DNA of 64,000 bases, from contig CM073330.1 in assembly GCA_037043015.1 (NCBI GenBank), positions 9,380,512 through 9,444,511 of the forward strand, in the 5' to 3' direction. This document shows positions 57,368 through 64,000 of the stretch, piece by piece (positions within the stretch are counted from its first letter, which is position 1; each line of letters starts with the position of its first letter). Both the position numbers and the translations under genes were made by a program. Origin of the DNA: Bryum argenteum (lineage: Eukaryota; Streptophyta; Bryopsida; Bryales; Bryaceae). The notes under the pieces were generated by a model. That model was given only the letters and a program-made list of their open reading frames with translations, ran no database searches and was not told the origin of the DNA.

Positions 57368-59515
57368 ATGGCCGGTTCAGCATCGATGCCAAGTTTCGTT
57401 TTGGATGCAGTCAATGCGGCAAGTTCAGTAGCGGAGGATGCATCAAGAAGCAGGAGGCCCAAGCGCCGTGCCGGAAGACGTCTTCTTTTGAAACTTTGGA
57501 CAACGTTGGTGTTTCTCTTTAGTCATGGTGTGGAAGCTGGTACAACCTTCTGTATGACAGCTTGGACTACCTTGTTGCTTGCTCATTTGCTTCTGTTCAG
57601 TCTCTGGCAGAAGTTGGGGCTCCTCGTTTCAGACTGTGCTCAGCAAGTCTTACAGCACTTGCGGGAGCTTGGTCTCCTCATCTTTCGGAGGCTGCTTTGT
57701 ATCCTCGTACCTCAGAAAGCCTTGAGGCTCATATCAGTCTGTGGTAGGAATTTCTTGCAGCAATTGGGACTCGTTCGTAGCCGTGCTAAGAACGTCTTTC
57801 GGCAGGTAGAGGATCTTCGGTACTTCGCATCGATCTGTGCGAAGGGAGACGATACAATAAGGCTGTTAGAACCCCTTCGTATTCTCATATCAGTCTGTGT
57901 CAAGAATGTCTTACAGCCATTTGGACTCGTTCGTAGCCTCATCTCAGTCCGTGCTGAGAAAGTTTATCGGCAGTTAGAGGATCTTCGGTATTCCGTATCG
58001 ATCTGTGCTATGAGAGTTTTAAGGCAGTTAGAAGGCCTTCGTATTCTCGAATCAGTGTGTGTCAAGAACGTCTTACAGCACAAGTTGGAGGAGCTTTGTA
58101 TGTGTGCTAAGAATGTGTTGGGACTCCATTGTGTCCTGAGTCTCCTGACAATAGTTTGTGATATTAGGGAAGTCTTACAGCAGTCGTGGCTCCTTCGTGG
58201 TATCAGATCGATCTGTGGTGAGAAAGCGAAATGCTTCCTCCTATGTTACATTGGGGTGCAGCCGAAGCGAGACGATACTCATCCGCCAGAAATCAAGGGA
58301 GTAGTTATTCTAGAGGAAATCGATATTCTTCCGAAAGATATGAAGGGAGTTATTCTAGGGCTCTTGGATCACGAGGATGTGTTTCAACTGCGACGGCTCT
58401 CGAGAGGATGGAAAGCATTGGTCGATGAGATTATTCCAAGTTCTGTGTTGACAGCGTGCTACTGTTTCGTCATGAACGGCGTTTTGCAATTGGCAGGGTT
58501 CGACCCAATCTGGAGGAGCAATACTTCGAGCGGTAATTGGCGGAAGTTACCTCCTGCCACATACCTTCCTGCCGATTGTGTGTTCAATTCAGATGCGCCA
58601 GCAGGCAAACAGTTTCTCATTTGTGCCAAGAGCGGACTCGTGTGCGTGAACTTCTCGAAGTCACCACTCCCGGAGCGCTTGATCGTCTTCAATCCTGTGG
58701 CTCAAAGCTGGAAGGAGCTTCCACCGTTGCTGAATCGACGTAACCCTGTTCTCATGCACATGATGGTGGATGAAGCCACACAATCGTACCAGATACTTGT
58801 AGCAGGTTCAAGCTGGGACGATCAGGAGCAACATCCGTCCAGCTGGTTCACTGACCCTTATGTTCCGAGAATGGATCAGCAGGAGCATCTGTCCAAGATC
58901 ACGGAGCTTTATGATTCTAGAACGGGGCAATGGGCAAGAGTGGGTGATTTGCCAGGACAAGCTTATGCATTGAGTGAGTTTCAGGCTGGTGTTTTCCAAA
59001 ACGACAACATTCTCTGCATCGGCTTCATGAAACACAACAACGAAGTCGTGAAGGGCATTCTGGGGTTCAACATGGTGGAACGCACATGGTCGACTTCCCC
59101 TGGTTTGCCTGATTCTTCCATTCTCCAACTGGTAGAAAACGGCGGGCAACTGTATCTGTTCACAGAGCGTATTGAGGATTTCGGCGAGTTCGGTGACCAT
59201 TGCGTTGACAGAGTAGAGTGGACTCCACTGGACGGAGACATTCCTTTCAAGCTGGTTAATGTTTTCAGAACACCAAAGATTGGTGGCTGGAGCTTGGATG
59301 TGTTCCCAGAATATGCTTTACTTCCATACAGCAAATCGCGATTATGCATATTCAACACTGTCGATCGTACTGGGGAGATTTATGACGTTGCAGATCGAGG
59401 GAGGTTTGAAATTCTGCAGGCCGTTCCTGAAGAAGGATTCACTGGAGAGGTCAGTCTCGTTACTTTGAACCCTATGACGTTTACACTGGAGCCTAGGTTC
59501 AATACCAAGGTTTGA
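57368..59515 (+). CDS. F-box/kelch-like protein B (715 aa) with repetitive N-terminal extension
   Basis: Likely SCF adaptor, single exon. The first ATG (57368, GTCATGGCC) is chosen; the frame upstream opens only with TTG. After a Ser/Arg-rich start there are hydrophobic segments (LLLKLWTTLVFLFSHGV, TAWTTLLLAHLLLFSLW, about residues 40-85). A region of about 200 residues made of imperfect Leu/Cys-rich repeats follows (ISVCVKNVLQPFGLVR, VSICAMRVLRQLEGLR, ESVCVKNVLQHKLEEL). The F-box (ILPKDMKGVILGLLDHEDVF...RLSRGWKALVDE, about 318-355) is better preserved than in protein A. Kelch-like strands from about 370 are nearly identical to A. The extension is absent from A. It could be a gained repeat domain or a fusion. 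Confidence 0.75.
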   Translation: MAGSASMPSFVLDAVNAASSVAEDASRSRRPKRRAGRRLLLKLWTTLVFLFSHGVEAGTTFCMTAWTTLLLAHLLLFSLWQKLGLLVSDCAQQVLQHLRELGLLIFRRLLCILVPQKALRLISVCGRNFLQQLGLVRSRAKNVFRQVEDLRYFASICAKGDDTIRLLEPLRILISVCVKNVLQPFGLVRSLISVRAEKVYRQLEDLRYSVSICAMRVLRQLEGLRILESVCVKNVLQHKLEELCMCAKNVLGLHCVLSLLTIVCDIREVLQQSWLLRGIRSICGEKAKCFLLCYIGVQPKRDDTHPPEIKGVVILEEIDILPKDMKGVILGLLDHEDVFQLRRLSRGWKALVDEIIPSSVLTACYCFVMNGVLQLAGFDPIWRSNTSSGNWRKLPPATYLPADCVFNSDAPAGKQFLICAKSGLVCVNFSKSPLPERLIVFNPVAQSWKELPPLLNRRNPVLMHMMVDEATQSYQILVAGSSWDDQEQHPSSWFTDPYVPRMDQQEHLSKITELYDSRTGQWARVGDLPGQAYALSEFQAGVFQNDNILCIGFMKHNNEVVKGILGFNMVERTWSTSPGLPDSSILQLVENGGQLYLFTERIEDFGEFGDHCVDRVEWTPLDGDIPFKLVNVFRTPKIGGWSLDVFPEYALLPYSKSRLCIFNTVDRTGEIYDVADRGRFEILQAVPEEGFTGEVSLVTLNPMTFTLEPRFNTKV
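57700..58180 (+). repeat. Imperfect internal repeats in the F-box gene B extension
   Basis: Blocks such as CTTCGTATTCTC-ATATCAGTCTGTGTCAAG (57877 onward) recur at about 58038 as CTTCGTATTCTC-GAATCAGTGTGTGTCAAG. A related GATCTTCGGTA-TTCCGTATCGATCTGT block occurs at 57810 and 57978. The unit is roughly 160 bp, composed of shorter sub-repeats of about 20 codons. Confidence 0.65.
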
Positions 59516-60602
59516 CGAAAAGAATAAATAGCTCACATTCAAACATAACATAGAATAAGGGAAGGCATGTACGTGGTTGTTACCCTCCTTTTCTGCTACT
59601 TAGCATTGGAACTGGTTTCAATAATCCATGGATCTTAAGGTCAAAATCATTCGACCTCGTAGCCTTGAATGTAGGTGTACAACCTAGAAGTGTACAGACA
59701 TTCAATGAGCTCTAAGAGACCATTGTGATTGACTATTCTTGAAAGAATTGCTCATTTCTGATAAAGTTGCGTTCACCCGTGTGTCTCTTCCCTTCTGCAT
59801 TCGACTATGTAAGAGCATTTAAGACGAGCATTGTAAACCAGCATTCACAGCATCAATATATATCCATTTTTGAATGCAAATGGAAATTCTATTGTATAGG
59901 AATACTGAATCTCTTACAAGGGGCAGAGCCCAAGGGTGATCCTTACCATATCAGCAGTTTAATGAGGAATATCCCAAAACTCCTGTCAAAGGCAGCTTCG
60001 CCATGCATGTGCTTCCTCGTACCTTCATAAAATCCACTGTAGAGGTAGGTCTAGATTCAAGAATCTTCTCTTCACTCACATTTCTAGTCGAAATCTCATC
60101 AGAATAGTCACATTTCGAACCAATCCACGCACTGGTTGACATCTTAAGTCCTGAATGTCGAAAAGAGTGCAACACTGGAATCGACGAGGCCACCGAAGTC
60201 AAAACGTCCACAGTAACGCTACAGTAATGCCCATCCAAAAAACAGATTCAGTCAACTTACTGGTCACACTACAATCAAAAGAAATCAACTGGTTATGTAC
60301 TCGAGAAAAACAAACTGAAACTTAGCATTGACCAAGTAACAGCAGACGAAACCTAGTTCTCATTGATTCGATACAAAGCAACAGAAGGTGGTCTGGAACT
60401 CTTGAATAGCTCCTACCTGAGCTCAAGAATGACATGCATGATCACACTTTAATTCAAAGGAATGAACTAATTGCTGCGCTAAAAAAGGTGAAACACAACA
60501 TTGTTGACAAAAGTATCAGGAACCTGGTTATTTTAACTCTGAAGGGATGCAGGAACACAACCCTAATCATAAACTCTGGTCAAAATTTCTTTGAAGTTGC
60601 CA
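59516..60602. other. 3' flank of F-box gene B, inverted-duplication arm
   Basis: About 59690-59770 and 60010-60240 match the 3' flank of gene A (49.7-51.0 kb) in inverted orientation. No gene seen. Confidence 0.5.
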
Positions 60603-60960
60603 AACTTCACCACTTTCCGCTGTACATAGCAACCAGAAGATCCAATCCTCTTCCTGAAGCTTCTACCTAAACTCAGATTCCTAAGGCAGCTCCTTATGCA
60701 TGTGATACTCAAGCTACTCTGATAAATGGAATGTAATGAAAATGAAATTATTGTACTACCATAAAGTTCCATCAATCACCGCAAGAACAGGTTCTCGTCC
60801 TGTTCCACTGAAGAATTCACCCTTTTCCACTGTACATGGCAACCACAATCTTCTTCCTGTAGCTCGCTCCCGAGGGTGTTGAGGCAGCTCCCGGTAAATG
60901 GTAAGTACTGAAAACTGCACTACCAATAATCACCGCAAGAACAAGTTCCGTTCTTGAAAT
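60603..60960 (-). repeat. Tandem duplication of the PPR gene 3' end
   Basis: 60606-60815 and 60816-60960 share TTCACCMYTTTCCRCTGTAC, RGCAACCA, CTTCCTG, GGCAGCTCC and ACTACC...AATCACCGCAAGAAC. The last block is the coding end of the PPR gene (NGTCSCGDYW), and the outer copy holds a decayed version of it. Confidence 0.7.
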
Positions 60961-63607
60961 GGTGAAAACGATTGGCATCTCGAGCGACAATGTCTCTCCC
61001 AGCGATCTTCGAGATGAATTTGGTGGCAGTATGGCAATCAGGGCAAACACGAAGGTTCTTAAAGATATGGATAGGCTGGCCAGGGGGAGTACTAATAAGC
61101 CCAAACGCAATAGCCAGTCTTTCGCTGTGATGACAAAGGGCATACTCCTTAATCTTCTCATCAACATCGTGAGCTACAAGTCGAGTATCTGGCACATACC
61201 CGGCGGTTCTCATCTGCTCTCCTAGCTTCTCCAATTGCTCCAATATCTGCTCCATTTGTGGATGGGAGCTTTCGTCAGCAACAAAAGAATGCACTTCATT
61301 GTTAACTAAAATCCAGCTCCGTCCAGGCTCCTTCTTCACTCGTCTATCTTCCATCAACTTCCTGAGCTTTGCCACACTCTCCCATTCTCCAGCCTCGGCA
61401 TAAATTTGTGAAAGGAGGATGTATACTCCAGCATCATGAGGTTGGTGCGTCAGAGCCTGTTCGGCTGCTCGTTCCGCCATAGCCAGATTGCCATGAATCT
61501 TGCAAGCTCCAAGTAAAGCTCCCCATATTGGTGCTCCTGCTTTATATGGCATGTTTCGAATTACGTCCTCTGCTCCTTGTAACTCCCCTGCTCGCCCAAG
61601 AACATCCACTATGCAACCATAATGCTCGATTGTTGGGTTCGGTATCGAACCAAAGTAGTGGCGAGCTTCAGCTACTAACCCTGCATGACTACAAGCTGAA
61701 AGAACGGCAACAAAAGTGAGGTCATCTGGCTGGACCTTTTCTCGCTTCATCTGCTCGAAAATCTCGATAGCCTCTTTGCCATTCCCATTTTGTGAGTATG
61801 CTCTGATCATCGTTGTCCATGATATCACATCACGGTGAGTCATTTGATCAAAAACTTCTCGAGCTTCGGTGATGCTCCCACATTTTGCGTACATGTGAAC
61901 AAGAGCGTTTCCAACACCCACATCATAAGAATGAAGTTGAGAATGCACCTTTCTGCCCCATTCTAAAGCGCCAGAGTTTGCACAGGCGTTCAAGACGTTC
62001 ATGTAGGTGATCTTGTTTGGAGCTAGGCCTGTAGTTTGCAAGCTTTTGAAAGCTGCTAAAGCTTTCTCGCTATCTCCACCAGCAGCGTACCCTCCGATTA
62101 GAGCATTCCAAGTGACTAAATCTCGTGTGGGGAGGTTCTCAAAGACTTCCTGTGCGTTCTTCATGTCTCCAAGTTTTGAGTACATGTTTATAAGAGCAGC
62201 TCCGATGCGGATGTCGGTGTCGTATCCTGAAGAAGTGATGTGGGCGTGAAGCTCTTTACCCTCCTGAGGATTTGAAACTGCATTCAAGATGCTTAAGAAT
62301 GTGACTTTGTCTGGTTTTATGCGAACTCGCTGCATCTCTCTGAAAGCTTCGAATGCTTGCTCGGTGGAACCGGATTCGGCGTAAGCATTGATCATCGACG
62401 TCCATGAAACAACATCCCGGGATGTCATTGTGTCAAAGACCTTTCGTGCTTCGGAAACGCACCCACATTTTGCGTACATGTTGATGAATGCGTTCCCCAC
62501 GCTCACATCTGAGAGTACTCTGGCTTTACTCGCTAGAGCATAAAGCTCCCTACCTCGATTCAGGTCCCCACATGCGTTCAAGATGCTTAAGAAAGTGATC
62601 CGATTTGGGTCCACCATCAGTTGGAAAATCTCGAAGGCCTTGTCAAAGTGACCTGCATTTGCATAAGCTCCAATCATGGTGTTCCAGGTGCTGGTCTCAC
62701 GTTTCGGCAACTGATTGAACACTTGATAAGCATCTGGAATGCTTCCACATCTAGCAAATGCTGTTACAAGGGCGTTACTGACAAGCACATCCGAAGGATG
62801 GACGCATTTTTGGACCTCTCTCACTGTTTCGAGATCTTCGCATGCGGTTAGAATTGCCAAGTAGGTGACTCTATCTGGCTTAACACCTGCTTTCTGCATT
62901 TGCTTATACAAAGAAAGAGCCTCTTTACCATCATTGACTGATCCGTAGCCTCCGATCAATGTAGTCCAGGATATCACATCACGAGCCTCCATTTCGTTAA
63001 ACATTTTCCTTGCACCTTTGATACTTCCGCACTTGATGTACATATTCATAAGTGCGTTCCCAATGGCGGTATCAGAAATGAGCCCGGAATTGAAAGCTCG
63101 GGCGTGGAGTTCGGTACCCCATTCCAAAGCTGATGAGCTTGCTACTGCTTTCAAGAGAGTTAGATAGACGAACTTGTTTGGCTCTGTAGGCATTTGGCGG
63201 AACAAAGTAAGAGCTTCCCTGGTGTCGCCATGATATGCATAGCCTGTGATCATGGCATTCCAAGTGACAGCGGTCTTCTTGATGCAGTTGTCGAATACTT
63301 GCCGAGCTTCGAGAAGAGCGCCACAGTGTGTGTACATCTTGATAAGAGTGTTCACCACGTATATGTTGTGGTGATAGTAATGTTTCGTGATGTGTTCGTG
63401 CACGTTCCTGCCCATTGCTAGATCCTTTTCCTCGCTGCATCTCTTTAGCATTTGAATGTAGGTTTGTGGGTCTGCTCGTTCTCCTACGTTCTCCAGCACA
63501 TCGCTTGCTTGTTTGATGGTTTGAAATGACCTTCGCCCTGCTAGGAGTGTAAAGAAGGAGTTCGTTTTGAATATGGCACCGTACTTGCCCAGGTACTTGA
63601 TTGCCAT
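60920..63607 (-). CDS. PLS-DYW pentatricopeptide repeat protein (895 aa)
   Basis: A single-exon PPR protein of the DYW subclass, expected in mitochondria or plastids, where such proteins bind specific RNA sites and deaminate C to U. The N-terminus is basic and hydroxylated (MAIKYLGKYGAIFKTNSFF), fitting an organelle transit peptide. About 21 PPR motifs of P, L and S type follow (for example VGNALVHMYAKCGSITEARE, DVISWTTMIRAYSQNG), to about residue 745. Then come the E region with the PG box (KKEPGRSWILVNNEVHSF, about 755-775) and a complete DYW domain. It has the deaminase-type HSERLA, CPDCH and the terminal CSCGDYW, so editing should be possible. Start ATG at 63607 is the first in frame. The length is typical. 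Partial copies of its coding sequence lie in both flanks. Confidence 0.93.
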   Translation of the reverse strand: MAIKYLGKYGAIFKTNSFFTLLAGRRSFQTIKQASDVLENVGERADPQTYIQMLKRCSEEKDLAMGRNVHEHITKHYYHHNIYVVNTLIKMYTHCGALLEARQVFDNCIKKTAVTWNAMITGYAYHGDTREALTLFRQMPTEPNKFVYLTLLKAVASSSALEWGTELHARAFNSGLISDTAIGNALMNMYIKCGSIKGARKMFNEMEARDVISWTTLIGGYGSVNDGKEALSLYKQMQKAGVKPDRVTYLAILTACEDLETVREVQKCVHPSDVLVSNALVTAFARCGSIPDAYQVFNQLPKRETSTWNTMIGAYANAGHFDKAFEIFQLMVDPNRITFLSILNACGDLNRGRELYALASKARVLSDVSVGNAFINMYAKCGCVSEARKVFDTMTSRDVVSWTSMINAYAESGSTEQAFEAFREMQRVRIKPDKVTFLSILNAVSNPQEGKELHAHITSSGYDTDIRIGAALINMYSKLGDMKNAQEVFENLPTRDLVTWNALIGGYAAGGDSEKALAAFKSLQTTGLAPNKITYMNVLNACANSGALEWGRKVHSQLHSYDVGVGNALVHMYAKCGSITEAREVFDQMTHRDVISWTTMIRAYSQNGNGKEAIEIFEQMKREKVQPDDLTFVAVLSACSHAGLVAEARHYFGSIPNPTIEHYGCIVDVLGRAGELQGAEDVIRNMPYKAGAPIWGALLGACKIHGNLAMAERAAEQALTHQPHDAGVYILLSQIYAEAGEWESVAKLRKLMEDRRVKKEPGRSWILVNNEVHSFVADESSHPQMEQILEQLEKLGEQMRTAGYVPDTRLVAHDVDEKIKEYALCHHSERLAIAFGLISTPPGQPIHIFKNLRVCPDCHTATKFISKIAGRDIVARDANRFHHFKNGTCSCGDYW

Positions 63608-64000
63608 CCTTGACGTAGGGTCAAGCGTCGCTCAGCTCCCTCCATCAACATGTACATACCTGTTGGCAAAGAAGAAAAATTGAAATGATAATAAAGAGAC
63701 TCTGCCCTGGTGATATACTCGTGGTGTACATCTTGATAAGAGTGTTCACCACGTATACTCGTACCTAATGAATTGCGCAACCCGAGAAAGGAAAATACTA
63801 TTTCCTGCTGCCACCCGATATGATTCCGACAAGGAGACACACGATATTCCAACCTCTGAGTCCATAAGAACATCGTATCATGAATTCAGTAGATAATCTC
63901 CTGAGCAGACTCGATCGAATACTGATACATCTACAAAACCCTAGCGCATCAGTTTGTAGCTCAAAAACGTCAGTGACCAAAACTCCACGCGCCTGCTTTC
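63608..64000. promoter_or_regulatory. Upstream region of the PPR gene with a copied coding fragment
   Basis: 63724-63757 is an exact 34-base copy of 63330-63363 from the PPR coding region, in the same orientation, about 120 bp upstream of the start codon. No TATA box can be assigned safely. Confidence 0.5.

Overview
This is a nuclear window from a land plant, most probably a bryophyte and my first guess is a moss. The evidence is spliced plant genes with short GT-AG introns, a filament-like plant protein, a BUB1-type checkpoint kinase, a PLS-DYW pentatricopeptide protein, two F-box/kelch-like proteins, a GH17 glucanase relic and a plant-type non-LTR retrotransposon, all set in AT-rich DNA packed with small transposons. 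The moss assignment rests on protein style only and could be wrong.

Layout. 1-18 kb has no convincing gene except a short reading frame near 13 kb, and is mostly inverted-repeat elements. 18.3-22.9 kb (minus) is a ten-exon FPP gene. 22.9-25 kb is its upstream region, with a diverged ~190-bp tandem repeat. 25-34 kb is an accessory block: TTAA elements, a tRNA-derived SINE with an exact 14-bp target duplication, a six-unit 126-bp tandem array and three end-to-end elements that share TAA sites. 34.1-36.7 kb is a 5'-truncated LINE. 38.0-44.3 kb (minus) is an 18-exon BUB1-like kinase gene, read exon by exon with all phases consistent. 46.7-47.8 kb is an AT-rich GH17 gene broken by two in-frame stops. 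51.0-52.5 kb (minus) and 57.4-59.5 kb (plus) are two F-box paralogues in an inverted duplication that includes their 3' flanks. 60.9-63.6 kb (minus) is an 895-residue DYW PPR gene.

The main discovery candidate is a set of about 20 non-autonomous elements in five sequence families (called A-E here). The best-preserved copies are bounded by TTAA and share the terminal motif CCCYTAAA. One copy sits inside another element's inverted repeat, and the opposite arm of that repeat keeps the empty TTAA site. This shows directly that the target duplication is TTAA, which is the piggyBac signature and is poorly documented in land plants. In family A, short palindromes just inside the ends keep their pairing although their sequence differs between copies. 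A second set (F) is bounded by TTAA/GTAA with CCTCAATT ends. A third set (K, L, M, N, P) uses TWA sites like PIF/Harbinger. No transposase is visible, so the source of movement lies outside the window.

The host genes are unrelated housekeeping and regulatory loci: a coiled-coil scaffold, the spindle checkpoint, ubiquitin-ligase adaptors and organelle RNA editing. They do not form a pathway. What links the window is transposon activity around them.
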